NCBI GenBank assembly: GCA_003586115.2
Contig: QVOM02000025.1
Location: 51,249,479-51,313,478, forward strand
From: Salvator merianae
Taxonomy: Eukaryota; Chordata; Lepidosauria; Squamata; Teiidae
Length of the DNA: 64,000 nt
Direction: 5' to 3'
In this document: positions 37,682 through 49,547 of the stretch, in pieces
Position numbering within the stretch: the stretch's first letter is position 1
How the letters are laid out: each line of letters starts with the position of its first letter
Notes under the pieces: generated by a model
Told to the model about the DNA's origin: nothing
Databases searched by the model: none
The model's input: only the letters and a program-made list of their open reading frames with translations
Translations under genes and position numbers: made by a program

Positions 37682-38671
37682 TAGGGGTGTGCATGAAGTT
37701 TCGTGCCACTCGGATTTTCGTCGAATTTCGTGATTTGGTTCCCTTCGCATCGAATGCGAAGGGAAACAAAGATCACGAAATGCGAATTGCGAAGGTCCCT
37801 CAACTTTCGATGCATTTCGGGACCTTCGCAATTTCCCTCTGTCTCATCCCCCTAGGCTGTCAGCGCGCGCGCTGACAGTCTAGGGGAAATGAGAGACAGC
37901 GAGTGGGAGAGGAGGGCGATCAGTGAAAGGAGGGGTTTCCCTTCCTTTCCCTTATTCTCCGTCCTCTGCCGTCGCCGCCTGACTCAGCCGGCGGGAGAGG
38001 AGGGCGATCAGTGAAAGGAGGGGTTTCCCTTCCTTTCCCTTATTCTCCGTCCTCTGCCGTCGCCGCCTGACTCAGCCGGCGGGAGAGGAGGGCGATCAGT
38101 GAAAGGAGGGGTTTCCCTTCCTTTCCCTTATTCTCCGTCCTCTGCCGTCGCCGCCTGACTCAGCCGGCGGGAGAGGAGGGCGATCAGTGAAAGGAGGGGT
38201 TTCCCTTCCTTTCCCTTATTCTCCGTCCTCTGCCGTCGCCGCCTGACTCAGCCGGCGGGAGAGGAGGGCGATCAGTGAAAGGAGGGGTTTCCCTTCCTTT
38301 CCCTTATTCTCCGTCCTCTGCCGTCGCCGCCTGACTCAGCCGGCGGGAGAGGAGGGCGATCAGTGAAAGGAAGGGGTTTCCCTCCTCTCCCGCTCGCTGT
38401 CTCTCATTCCCCCTAGTCTGTCAGTCCCACGCGCACACTGACAGACTGGGGGGGGGGAATGAGAGAGAGGCGAGCGCCGTCGGAAACAGAGAAATCAAGG
38501 CGAAGGATTTTTTCTTCGCCTTGATTCCTCTGCTTCAGGTCGAGGCGAAAATCTTCGCCGCGAACACGAAGGGCTTCATTTTCGCACATATTTTTTCGTG
38601 CGAAAACGAAGCCCCGTAGCTTCGCAGGAATGCGAAGCGAAAGGGGAAAAGTGCCTTCGTGCACACCCCTA
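37682..38671. mobile_element. 990-bp non-autonomous hAT element containing an 88-bp array
   Basis: The termini are TAGGGGTGTGCATGAA and the complement of TAGGGGTGTGCACGAA. A perfect 8-bp duplication GAGCTAAT flanks it (37674-37681 and 38672-38679), diagnostic of the hAT superfamily. Subterminal TTCGC/GCGAA motifs recur, as in 4145-4948. The centre holds five 88-bp repeats. It has no coding capacity. An inverted GAGAGA/CTCTCTC-flanked block surrounds the array (37860-37900 and 38380-38470). Confidence 0.92.
37911..38385. repeat. 88-bp minisatellite, five full units
   Basis: Units begin GGAGGGCGATCAGTGAAAGG at 37911, 37999, 38087, 38175 and 38263, with a partial sixth at 38351. By eye the five full units are identical. 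Each carries TGACTCAGC, starting at 37980, 38068, 38156, 38244 and 38332, which is an AP-1/MARE-like half site. Confidence 0.95.
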
Positions 38672-38712
38672 GAGCTAATCTCTGTGCATGGTCAGGAACT
38701 ATAAGTGTTTCC

Positions 38713-39575
38713 CAGTGGCGTAGCGACCGCTTTGCCACCCGGGGCGACTAGCCATTTTGACGCCCGGGGCTAGGGGCGGGGCCAGCGACTGCGCATGCGT
38801 GTGGGCGGGGCCAGCGAGCACGCATGCCCCGCTCCTCGCCCCGGCCCGCGCTCCTCGCCCTGGCCTGGCCCGGCCGGCGGCGGCCTCACCCCTCGCCCCG
38901 GCGGCGGCCTCGCCCCTCGCCCCGGCCCGCCCGGCGGCGGCCTCGCCCCGGCCCGCCTGGCGGGAGTCGCGCTCGTCGCCCCNNNNNNNNNNNNNNNNNN
39001 NNNNNNNNNNNNNNNNNNNNNNNNNNNNNNNNNNNNNNNNNNNNNNNNNNNNNNNNNNNNNNNNNNNNNNNNNNNNNNNNNNNNNNNNNNNNNNNNNNNN
39101 NNNNNNNNNNNNNNNNNNNNNNNNNNNNNNNNNNNNNNNNNNNNNNNNNNNNNNNNNNNNNNNNNNNNNNNNNNNNNNNNNNNNNNNNNNNNNNNNNNNN
39201 NNNNNNNNNNNNNNNNNNNNNNNNNNNGGCGGCCGCGCTCGTCGCCCCGGCCCGCACGGCGGGAGTCGCGCTCGTCGCCCCGGCCCGCCCGGCGCCGGCC
39301 TCGATGGCCCTACCTGCACGCTGGCTCCGCCCACACGCACGCTGGCAGGCCGGGCGACGAAGCGACGAGCACGTCCGCCGGCGCGCGGGCCAGGGCGAGC
39401 CGCCAACGAGCGCGGACACCGCCGCCCGGCGGGCCGACGACGAGCGCGGACGCCGCCGCCCGGCGGGCCGACGACGAGCGCGGACGCCGCCCGGGGCGAT
39501 GAGCGCGCGCCCGCCCCGGACAACGCGCCACCCGGGGCGCTCCGCCCCCCCCGCACCACCCTCGCTACGCCAGTG
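38713..39575. mobile_element. GC-rich non-autonomous hAT element, copy 1 (contains assembly gap)
   Basis: The ends are CAGTGGCGTAGCGA and TCGCTACGCCAGTG, flanked by a perfect 8-bp duplication GTGTTTCC (38705-38712 and 39576-39583), so it is hAT. The body is extremely CpG-rich and made of short GGCGGG/CCCGCC units. Its left end matches the complement of the right end of 54374-55839, so the two copies lie in opposite orientation. Long open frames across it come from tandem repetition and runs of N, not from a gene. Confidence 0.92.
38983..39227. other. Assembly gap (245 N)
   Basis: A run of N inside the GC-rich tandem body of the hAT element. True length and repeat number are unknown. Confidence 0.99.
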
Positions 39576-39899
39576 GTGTTTCCTGATTGATTGCTGTACA
39601 TTCCTAGTGGTGATCTCTTGAATTCTCAGGGTTTTGATTTTGAAGAAAGATAAGTTTTCCTTTTAAGGTTTATTTTTGTTTTGAAATTCCCCTCCCCCTT
39701 TTTACTCTGTAGTATGCCCTGACTACACAACTGCAACTGAAAAGTTTTGATTTTTATTATTATTTTTAAATTTGAATCCAAACATCAGTGAAAGAGAACA
39801 TTTGCAGCAATATGGAGTAGACTGAAAGGTCTCAACAATCAATGCGCTATGACAGCATCAAAAGAAATTCTGGAAGAGGAAAGAAACAAAATATTGAAA

Positions 39900-40566
39900 T
39901 ATATTTGTATGGAATCAGTTACCAAACCATTTTTTAAAAAAGATTTTGGGACTCCAGAGCACCACAGTGAGAGCCATTATCTCCAAATAGGCAAACCTTG
40001 GAATAGTGGTGACTCTTCTCAAAAGTGCCCAGCCTACCAAAATTTGTCCAAGAGTGCATCAATGACTCATCCAGTAATTCACGAAGAACTGAGACAAGTT
40101 CTAAGGAACTGCAGGCCTTGCTCACCTCAGATAAGGCCAGCTTTCATGATTCCACCATTAGAAAGACACTGAGCAAAATAGCCATAAAAGTTCATCTCAC
40201 ATTTGCTGAAAATAAACACCCTGATGAACCTCAAGCTTTTTGGTATACTATTCAATTGGATAGATGGATCCAAAGTGGGACGTTTTTAAAGACATGGGCC
40301 CCACTGCATCTGCTGTAAAGGTAAACATTCCACAATAAGAACGTCAAACATGGTAGCAGTAATGTCATCATGTCAGGATGCTTTGCTATTTCAGGGCCTG
40401 TGCAACTTGCTATAACTGATGAAGCCATGGATGTCTCGTCATCAGTCTGTGATCTGAAATTCAAGTACAATTGGGTTAGGCAGCAAGCCAATGATCTGAA
40501 GTACAAGAACAAGTCCATCTCTAAAGGATCAAATGATACACAATAAATGTTTTGAAGTGGCCTAAA
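39900..40566 (+). pseudogene. Tc1/mariner-like transposase relic, 3'-truncated
   Basis: The plus strand reads as a Tc1-type transposase across shifted frames. From 39946 it gives LGLQSTTVRAIISK, then a stop, then 'SAQPTKICPRVH' (DNA-binding domain). From about 40100 it gives SSKELQALLTSDKASFHDST and from about 40200 'HLTFAENKHPDEPQAFW', which precedes the first catalytic region. From 40346 it gives KHGSSNVIMSGCFAISGP, the 'HGGGSVMVWGCF' motif. It stops at about VLKWPK, just before the expected third catalytic segment, where the short transposon at 40571 begins. The DE pair of the first catalytic motif is not intact. It is dead. Confidence 0.85.
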
Positions 40567-40570
40567 CAAA

Positions 40571-40790
40571 GGCCCTTTCTGCACTTAAAGGTATCTACAT
40601 TACGGGACTGTGAAGTCTGCTTCTGGGCCTCATCCATCTGCACATTAGTATAGACCTGTGAAGCCTCACCATCCACTTGAATGCTCCATCTGCATTAAAC
40701 AGACCATAGCCCCAACCAGGGAAGCCCTGGTCAGGGATTACTGGTAGATCTGTTTAAACAGTAGACCTGCAAATCCTGGTGTAGACCACA
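40571..40790. mobile_element. Short DNA transposon remnant, left end only
   Basis: Starts with GGCCCTTTCTGCACTTAA, the terminal word of the 180-bp family, at the exact point where Tc1 homology ends. No matching right end was found, so its right border is arbitrary. Confidence 0.5.
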
Positions 40791-42663
40791 GAGGTGAAGA
40801 GAAGAAATATAAAGGGAGTACAATGAAACAAATGCTTTGGAGAAGTCATGCAGGAAATTAATCTTGTCGATTATAATGATCTAATCTTGAAAATCTTCAG
40901 GATATGCATCCTAACCCTAACCTTAACCCTCATGCAATTGCTGCAAATGTGTAAACAAACCCTTCAGTGTACCACTTCAAAATACATAAAATTACACTGT
41001 TTTCAATTGTTTGCAACAGATAGCAACATATTTTATACATCTGAACTGAGTGTTATGCTGGAAGCCTGCTGTAGTTGGTTATAAAGCTAATAAACACTGC
41101 AGCAAAAATACTAGGATTGGATAATGAGCTTGTATTTTGAGATGTGTATTTTCCAGCTGTAATGGAGGTCTGCTACTGATCTGTGTTCTGGTTCTGGTAT
41201 TAATAATTTGTTTAATCAGAATGCAAGGGAAGGCTATTATTCTGAACAGTTAAAAAGGAAGGTTAGATTATAGTAATTCTCAATACTTGCAAAAGGCTTC
41301 CTATCTCCATAGTTTACAGGAGTAATTATTCAATTCAGCTATTCCCATCTGCTCAGATGGAATCAAATTGGGTAATATAAAATGTTAAGTGACTTTGTAA
41401 TTTTTATCCAGATTCTTTGCCCTAGGACACATATTTCTATTGAAGTTTAAATCAGATTCCCATAACTAAAAGCTATGAAACATTTTAGATTCTGGGCTTT
41501 GCACAGATGCACCATAATTTTCCACTTTTTTCTATTTCAATCCTGTAACAACTTTTTTTTCCATTGCCAAAAAATTGAAAGATAATCAACTCAAATTAAT
41601 CACAACTTGTTATTTCAAGGAGTCTCTGACACTCTTAAATTAGAACAAAATTTTTCCTCATTTATTCTCTGCCATTGCTAATACATTTTTTTTTTTTGAA
41701 ATAATATTACTATCCTATTCATCTAAAACTATGGTATACTATGCTAATTTCTTATGAAGTAATAAACTGTATATTGATTGCTTGGAAGCATTGCTAAGAA
41801 GGCATTAACAGTGACATTGGGAACTATTCAAAATTGAATATTTTCATTCTTTTAGGATATCCCATGCCCAAACGCTAGATTTCTAAGTGGATAATAAACT
41901 ATCCAGGAATAACGTGCCGAAAAAGAAGACCACTGATCTGCCATACCTTACATGAACTGTCAAGGCCAAGGCAGGCAAATAAATAACAGATGCTTCAATA
42001 TGTAAAGTTCAGCTTCAGAATCACATCCTGTCATCTCTAAGCCACAAGACCTGTCTGTCAACATTATTCCTCATTTGCAAGAATTCTACTTTGGTATGCA
42101 TAAGTATTCTATGCTTCTGCATTGCTTAAGCACTTACACTGCAGGGATCAAGCTGTATAAGAGTAGAAACAAATCTGAGCATTAGCAGATAGAACAGTAG
42201 CAGAAACCACTGTGGCTCATGTGCCTAATATCTCAGTCACCAAAATAATAAGTTCCTCTGAATCTAACATGTGTTCCAGGAAGAAGAAAGGCAATTCTGC
42301 AAAGGTGTTCCAGATACTCATAGGTTACTGTGATTGCATCATCTGCTTTGATAGTCCACTGAAATGAAAATAATTTATGTCTATGGAGAAGAGAGAATCC
42401 TATATTAAGCATTCAAGTATATGTATGACAGTTCTACACTACACTACTCACACTGCATTTAAAAGGGCTCAATTGAATGTCTGCTGTCACCCACATACCA
42501 TCCATAAGCTCTGAAATGCAGACATGGATGTCTTTCTTCCATACCCTAGTGTAGGCTAGAGAGGCCCCACTCCCTGCCAACATGCTTCCTCTGCATTGGA
42601 CACAGAATTACCCAATTTAAGTGGCCAAAATAGCTGCATAGAACAGGTACCTTTTAGCACTTT
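40791..42663. other. Anonymous DNA with a short telomere-like run
   Basis: No gene recognised. At 40909-40930 there are about four CCCTAA-type units (CCTAACCCTAACCTTAACCC). Otherwise AT-rich anonymous sequence. Confidence 0.5.
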
Positions 42664-42701
42664 CCACCTTGGAATGTTCAAATCTGAACATTCCAAGATG
42701 G
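42664..42701. repeat. Perfect-type hairpin with 17-bp arms
   Basis: CCACCTTGGAATGTTCA and TGAACATTCCAAGATGG pair around a 4-base loop with one mismatch. The CTTGGAAT word recurs at 46471, in the element at 46304, suggesting the surrounding 42.4-43.0 kb is an unrecognised DNA transposon. Confidence 0.75.
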
Positions 42702-43039
42702 AACAGTCCCCACAGTGCAGTGGTCATCCACACGGCGAGCACTGGAATATGACAGTGACTGTCCACAGTCATGGTGACCAGGAATGTGGCATACGAGTGC
42801 ACAATTGCACTGCACCTCAGTCTGCAACATCTGCACCAGGAAGTAGGTGTGAACACGGTGTACCAGGAGCAACCCTGCTGTTCCTGGTACAGCTGTGGTC
42901 TATAATTTCATTGTCCACAGCTGGTGGCAATTGGGAGCACTTGCAGACACTCCTGATTTCTAGGGCATCCACAATATGTGAATGTGCCATGCTAGTGAAC
43001 ATCCATCTTCAGTAGCATTAAAGCATGAACAGGCACCAA

Positions 43040-43460
43040 GATACCACAAAACTTGTTTTAATAGGTCTATCAGCGGTCCAAGGGCTGCTAGATTGACCCA
43101 GGGATGCATGTAGAAGGTACACACCACCATCAGCTGGTTTAGCAGGGGAACTCATTTCAGTGTGCACCAAATTGTGCCACCAAAATACCCCTTAGGATTC
43201 CAAGGCCAGTAACTTCCATTCTTGGTCATCAGACTCCAAAGCATAGGTAGGCCTACATGGAAGATATTCAGGGTCAAGTTACTGAGGGTTTCACATATCA
43301 ATATCAACACCTTGAATTGGGCTTGATAGCAGTTCCTTCAAGACTGGCATGATATGCATCCAGCCAGAAACTCCTGTGATTTTGACTAAAACCACCCTAG
43401 ATAGTGCGATTCCCTTGAATGCTTCTGACAAAGCCCCTGAATGGCCTTATGAAACACCCT
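43040..43460 (-). pseudogene. Possible CR1/L2-type LINE fragment
   Basis: Minus-strand reading at about 43335-43265 gives QAQFKVLILICETLSNL, resembling the 'RIxFKxxxLxxKALxGLxP' segment near the C-terminus of CR1/L2 ORF2. The rest is too decayed to align. Borders are guesses. Confidence 0.4.
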
Positions 43461-43520
43461 CCATATTCTAAATGTGCCTACAACTCCTAAAGCATTGAAA
43501 ATACATCTATTCAGGAGTGA

Positions 43521-43541
43521 TTTTCTTTCTTTCTTTCTTTC

Positions 43542-43593
<52 letters not shown>

Positions 43594-43594
43594 T
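43521..43594. repeat. (TTTC)n microsatellite
   Basis: About 18 TTTC/TTCT units with one interruption near 43543. A G12 run follows at 43670-43681. Confidence 0.97.
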
Positions 43595-43681
43595 CGTCTT
43601 CTCCTTTATTATGTCTTCTTATTCATGAAAAGGAAATAGTAATAACCGTAGCTTTCAACTCCCAGAGATGGGGGGGGGGGG

Positions 43682-45531
43682 ATCTGCATTTGTGGATAAA
43701 GGACCCAAATGAAGAACACTATTTGAAGCATTTATTAGGAATCTTAATGCTGAGTCGTGACAATTGTCACTAAGGTATTATGCTATTACAGTAAGCCAAC
43801 TGCACATTATACTGAAGGATATGAAATAATCTTTAAAACAACTTAGCAGTATATTGCATAGTGTGGGTCAGCACAACTAACAGGGCAAAATTGTAAACCT
43901 GTTCAGTATTGATACAGAGGACCCCTATATGATAGGAATTGCACCATGTACACATCCATGTAATTGCCACCATTCCAGGCTCCAAAGCTTGAAGAAAACT
44001 TTGACAGCTTTGCAACTTTCCACCTAGTCCCATTAAGAGAAGGATAGGAAATGACTGTGGCTATTTTAATTGGATCAGGTGAAGAGCAAGCATAATAAGT
44101 CTCCTCTGCTAACATTATCTGTCCACAAGGCAGTGGCAGTGGTGATGGTGGCAGGGAAGATTGAGGCAGCAAATGCCGTTAGTGTTATTTTTTACTACTG
44201 TGGGAAGGGCACCTTCACGAGTGCTTTTTGGCCCTTAGAGGTGAGATGCAAGTCTGAAGGTGATGGTGGCATGTGGATGCTACACCCTCAGGCCCTCACT
44301 AGGTGTTTTATTATGCCCAAGCGGGTGCAGCCAAAGTCTGCATAATGAACAATGGGCAAATGGATCAGTTCTACAAATATGAAGTATACACATGCTAGGA
44401 TATGAACTGATATACTCTATATCTATGTGTGTGTGTGTATGTGCACGAGTATGTGTATGCATGTAATTAACTACATATCTGAATACTTACTTCAATGTCT
44501 CTTTCCAAAAGGCAGAGATGTCAACAAAAACGAGTTTTAAAAAAACCTTTTACTTGATGCAATACCTTAATAAGAAAGCTACATTGATAAGTTATTTAAC
44601 ATAGGAAAGATCAGTGCATGCAGATTTTACTGAATTTGTAACAAGATCAAAAATATGTCCTAAATCATTGTTATGGTAATTATTCCCAACGGGATCTGTC
44701 TTTGGCTTTAAATGTAATAGTAAAGACTCCTAAGAGGTAGAGTAATTACATTTAACTGCTGTGATTTAAAAATGTATAATTCTACTGCTTTATAAAATAA
44801 GACTACTTCAAGGGTTACATAATGAATGATGTATAAATAATTTCAACTGTAGCCTACTGAATTTTTCAGTGTGACTTTCTAATACTTAATGTAATTACCC
44901 CACCTGGGGTAATTACAAATTAAGAGTACTAGGAAATAAAAGTCTTTCTAACTGCAGAAATAATCAGGTAACAGAATTACTTGCTATAGTAGCTTTAAAA
45001 TGAGACTACCAGTGCAATTCTAATATTTAGCATGTTAACAACTGGCCTTTGCATAAGTCCGGCTGTATGCTGCTATAGCCAAATCCCTGTCAGGCCATAA
45101 TTGTTGCTACCAAAAAGAACTGGCCCCATTTTTTTTTTCTTATGCACACCATCAATTGTCTATTTTAGCATGCACAAAATCTGTCATAGGGTATTCTGCA
45201 CTGACTGGTATACCAGAGAAGCAAGCATATTAGGAGCCTCCTTTCCACAAGTTGGTGTAGTTTAAGAGAGCCCCTGGGTGGCATTTGCATAAGGCACATT
45301 CATCATATCATGAACATAAGACTTTCCACCCTGTGATTATCTCGGTGGGCATTGCATGCTTCTGACGGAGATTAAAGAAGAGCTGTGGCAATGAAAGGGC
45401 AACCACAGAAGATTGTGGCTACCATCCTGGCAGGAATACCCCCACTTATACTGCATCCAAATCACTCTTAGCTTTGGATTGCCCTCTTGAACTTTCAGTC
45501 TTTTGCACTCTTGCACAAATATATCTGGTTT

Positions 45532-45568
<37 letters not shown>

Positions 45569-46303
45569 AGTTTGTTGTTTTTTGCTTTTAAATTGAGAAA
45601 TGCATTGCTATTTTTGGAAGAGAGAAAAATGCAATTGATGATGGGGCTTAAACTCCATGTTACTCCAAGAAGTGCTGATGATTTAATTTGCCAATATCAA
45701 TTCATCATGAACAAGAAAGCAGAAACAATTTGTACTTCCTTTCAGCCCAGAAAATGTTGTCATTCAAAGTGGAATCTCCTAAAACAAAAGTCTGATGCAG
45801 CAGGTGGATTAGATAAAATTTCAGGCTAGAGTAACATCCTTATAAACATAGTATTGTTTACTGGTGAGTAAATACATACTACAGCATCATTAGAATTATG
45901 AAAACCTATCATTGGAATTCATACTATTTATTATTTAGATTTGTTCTGAGTCCTGTATTCAAGGTCTTATTAGCTACTTAATTTTGTTATGAAGTAGGTA
46001 GAATGTAAGTACAGAGAAAAATTAAATAAATGGTCCATTAGAAACTAATCCCAGGGATGTCTTAACCTCTTTAAAAATTTGGCAAATTGATAAGGTATCT
46101 TGTTTGAATAAAAATAGATTACTGATTCCCAGAAGTCTGCATAATTTTGAAAAGCTTCCCCTTACATAAGAAAAACTAAAAAAGTATACTGCCCTTTATG
46201 ATGGGAAACTACCACTTTGATGTTCCACCACTTTACATAATTTCAGTGAGAATTTGCTTTTCTTCACTGTTGCCACTGGATAGTATTAAATCTAGGTGAT
46301 TTA
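43682..46303. other. Anonymous DNA with short tandem tracts
   Basis: No gene recognised. It contains a GT-rich tract near 44425-44460, a perfect palindrome at 44891-44916 and a (TC)n(AC)n tract at 45532-45568. Confidence 0.45.
44891..44916. repeat. Perfect 26-bp inverted repeat
   Basis: GTAATTACCCCA and TGGGGTAATTAC, 12-bp perfect arms around CC. It contains two inverted TAATTA homeodomain-type cores; function unknown. Confidence 0.9.
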
Positions 46304-46523
46304 GGCCCTTTCTGCACTGGCCCTTATTCTAGACTATATCATAGATTAGCGATCTGCCATCCTCATGCAAGTGCAGACTACGGCAGGCCTCAACCACTGT
46401 AATGGTAGACATTGTGTTGCAGATTACAGCCACGCAGTGGGGACAGTGTCCATGCTGTGTGGTCAATACCACCTTGGAATGGGATAATTATCCCATTCTA
46501 AAGTGTTAAGCGTGAAAATGGCC
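46304..46523. mobile_element. Short DNA transposon with GGCCCTTTCTGCACT end
   Basis: The left end GGCCCTTTCTGCACTGG follows TTA, and the right end ATGGCC precedes TGA, one base off a 3-bp duplication. Internal similarity to the 180-bp family (GACTATATC, CATGCAAGTGCAGACTA) shows it is a diverged relative. The inner palindrome GGGATAATTATCCC sits at about 46480-46493. Confidence 0.65.
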
Positions 46524-46559
46524 TGACTTACTGGCGACCATTACCACTTTCTGTATCTA

Positions 46560-46665
46560 TAATTGATTTTAGCATGTACATTTTACATCGTATTTGACAT
46601 TGCTGTAACCTGCCCTGAGACCTCCAGTTATAGGGTGAGATAAAAATGCAAATAAATAAATAAAT
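46560..46665 (+). repeat. SINE/LINE 3' tail, CCTGAGACC type
   Basis: AACCTGCCCTGAGACCTCCA then TTATAGGGTGAGATAAAAAT and (AAAT)n. Same family as 10216-10341 and the inverted tail at 51775-51850. Confidence 0.65.
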
Positions 46666-46894
46666 ATCTGCATAGGTCTTTCTAGCTGACATAAGTTTGG
46701 CCAGCGTGGCAAGCAAATGGGCCCATGCCAAATGTGACTGCTGCCACCCCAAAGGAGTTCAAGGGCAGTTTTCTACAAGAGTTGGAGAAACTACTTTGAA
46801 CTGGCCCCATAAAACCAGTTTAGCATTGAGGGTGACATCTTTTTGATTCATTGTTCCCAGTACACATGGTCCGATATCTGGATAAAAATCTAGG

Positions 46895-47235
46895 AGCCTG
46901 TTTGCACTTGCCTGTTAGTGAGCATGCAGGTGCTCACTAGGGAAGTTGTCTACACTATGCCATGGCCACAGTATCCAGAAGTATCTGCAGCTGCTCTTGG
47001 ATGCTACTAGCTACAGGCAGCTAAAACACTATCCACAGTTTGACCAGGAGCAGCTATATCGCCCCTGATCAGCAGCATCCACACCTTGCTCGCCATAGCA
47101 ATGCACAGACATTGCCACAGCCACTGTCGTGGCAATCAGGCCTCCATTCACACTGATAGAGTTGGTGTCCCAGTTCAGACTATTCGAGGACACACAGTGT
47201 TAATACTATACTAGGCTGGTCAGTGCAAAAAGGCC
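46895..47235. mobile_element. Short DNA transposon, GCCTGTTTGCACTTG end
   Basis: The left end AGCCTGTTTGCACTTG and the right end CAGTGCAAAAAGGCC are imperfect inverted repeats, related to the 7193 and 34343 family. Flanking triplets AGG and CCA do not match. Internal CCAGGAGCAGCT-type blocks resemble those in 61773-62220. Confidence 0.55.
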
Positions 47236-49547
47236 CCAGTTCTTAATCTGCATCCCTGGCTGAGGAATTTGGCTCTGTGTTTGCTGCCAATCCCAATCAG
47301 GCTCATTCAGACTCTCTGTAAAATCAATTTTCTAATCAGCTTCAGGGACTTAATTACATTCAAACCAATCTACCAATCAAATTTCTATCTTTACAATTTT
47401 CCTACCAGGAATAGTATCATGGAACAGTGCAATAAATGAGAAATGCCTATAATAACTTTTGAGATGAGAGTGTTAGTGAAAAGGAGCAGGCTATTCATTG
47501 TGGACTTTCAGATTTCAGAACTTAAATATAGGTATCCACTGGTCACAGGTTGTTCAGTTGCAGCTCTAAACTCCAGACCATTGTCACTGAATGATTTATG
47601 CTTAACCACAGGTATGGGATTCATAAACAGAACTCAACTGTAGCTTTTTTTCAGTAGTCCCACATAAGAATTATATTGTTTCATTATCCAATATATAAGG
47701 ATGTTTAGTCTCTGTTTGATTTCTTCTCTATAGATCTACACGTTGTTCACACCAGTGTAATTTATGAGTCATTATGCCAATCACAAGGAAATATAGAAAT
47801 ATGAAATAGTTTTTAAAATAAGAGGCTTTTTTAAAAAAAAAGTTACTTGCTGATCTCATTTCTCTAATAATCTCTTCTCCTAGCAGATTTGATCCCTGAG
47901 TTGATAATGACCCTTTAAGCCTGATTCTATTGGCTGCCACATCCTGCTTAAAATATCTGTGGCAGGTTCTTCTTTTGATTACAACATGGGGGTTATTTAC
48001 ACCTGCTGTAAATAGCATACTTTAAAGGCATAATATATATCTGGTTTAGAAGTTAAGTCTACAACCCGAAGATCATTGTCAGAGTCCTATATAGCTAACA
48101 AAATCAAGAAATTAGGGTAAATATAATTTCTACACAGCAGAATTAGATAAGTATCCTATTTTGGATAGTTTAAAGAATGGCTTTTTTCCCCATCAGAAAT
48201 TAATAATTAACTGATTGAGAGATAAAAATCAGAGTGTTACATGGTAAATGAGGTAAGTTATTACTAATTATTATAAAAGTTAGAAAATCACAAAAGTGTT
48301 CTCTTCAGGTGCTAATTTTAATACTTGAATGAAATTAATAAGACTCTTGATAAAACAGCAGGATATCCTTAGATTACACAAGTAATCAGCAAGAAAATTT
48401 ATTGTGGTTTTGTGAAGCATAAAAATGTTTGTGTAATGTATGCAAAAGTGGTACTTTATTCTCTGCAGTGAACAATTCTGAGTCCTCATAATAGAAAAAT
48501 ATTTAATAGTTTGAAACTCTCGAGGCATAGTTTTTAAAAGTTGTTCAAGTGCAGTTAATTTCACTCAATACAAATGAACACTGAAAAGGGGCTGCCTCAT
48601 TTAAAAGTACTTTAGGGCCCCATTGATTAAAATAATTATATAAGGTTAAACTCAAAACATGAATACAATGAGAAAGTAAAGTCAATGCCTAGAGAGTTGG
48701 AATTTTGAGAAATAACATTTGCAGATGGGATTTTGAATGGTAGACTAATTTGAAATCCAAAAACCTTCTTCATTAAGAAAAATTCCCAAAGCTGCATCCA
48801 GGCAAGTGGTAAATTTAACTTCTAGAAGTAAAATATATTAAATCATATCTTCTATTTCATGCATATGTGCCCACTTATGCTCCTTAAGGAGCAATTTCTT
48901 CTTAGTTTTTAATGGGATTCAGAAGGTATAGTTGTTATAATATTGTGAGAAAAATGGGGTAGGAGAGAAGGAGAGGAGGGCTTGGGGCTTTCCTTTTTTA
49001 AAGGCATAAGATGACATAACAGCAACAGAATAAGGTAGAAAAATTTAAGGAGAGGAGGTGATCTAGCATTATTATGGGCAACACCTCGATTATGAGGTTG
49101 TGTTGCAGAAATCAGCTTATGTCTACTTATTATAAAAGTTTTATATTTAACATTCATTGATCCAGGTAACTAATGGTACTAAATGTTTTTCTTTGGGTTT
49201 AAATAGATAATTAGACAAGAAGTTTAAGTGGTTCAAAATAAAGAGTGAGATCCTGCACTGACATTTATTTATTGCCCTGGATGCTGAATAGCAAAATAGC
49301 AAAGCTGCAGGCATTTCATTCCAGATGTAGCTTAAAAATATAAGAAAATTTGTGTGTTCTTCACACGTAGTAGAAGCATTTATAACATTCTTATGTTGAA
49401 GCAATATCTGATATATTAGCTAAAAAATAGAAATTACATAGTAAATTTACTTCAAGATACTTTACGTTGTCTTCTCCTGTTACACAAACACGCACACAAA
49501 CCAAATTTGAAATGAAAAAAAAACTTATTTGGATTACTTCTACCTTA
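47236..49547. other. Anonymous AT-rich DNA
   Basis: No recognised gene or repeat. Short open frames only. A lone GCTGCATCCAGGCAAGTGG word at about 48791 resembles one end of the 60320 family without a partner. Confidence 0.4.

Noticed and set aside
37860..39580. CpG-rich region as a host-gene promoter island
   Set aside because: Both GC-rich blocks are delimited precisely by transposon ends and 8-bp duplications, and no exon is recognisable nearby. Regulatory activity is left as a hypothesis.
38699..39621. Overlapping 235-300-codon frames in all phases
   Set aside because: Same reason: a GC-rich hAT element with 245 N; no domain and no codon structure.
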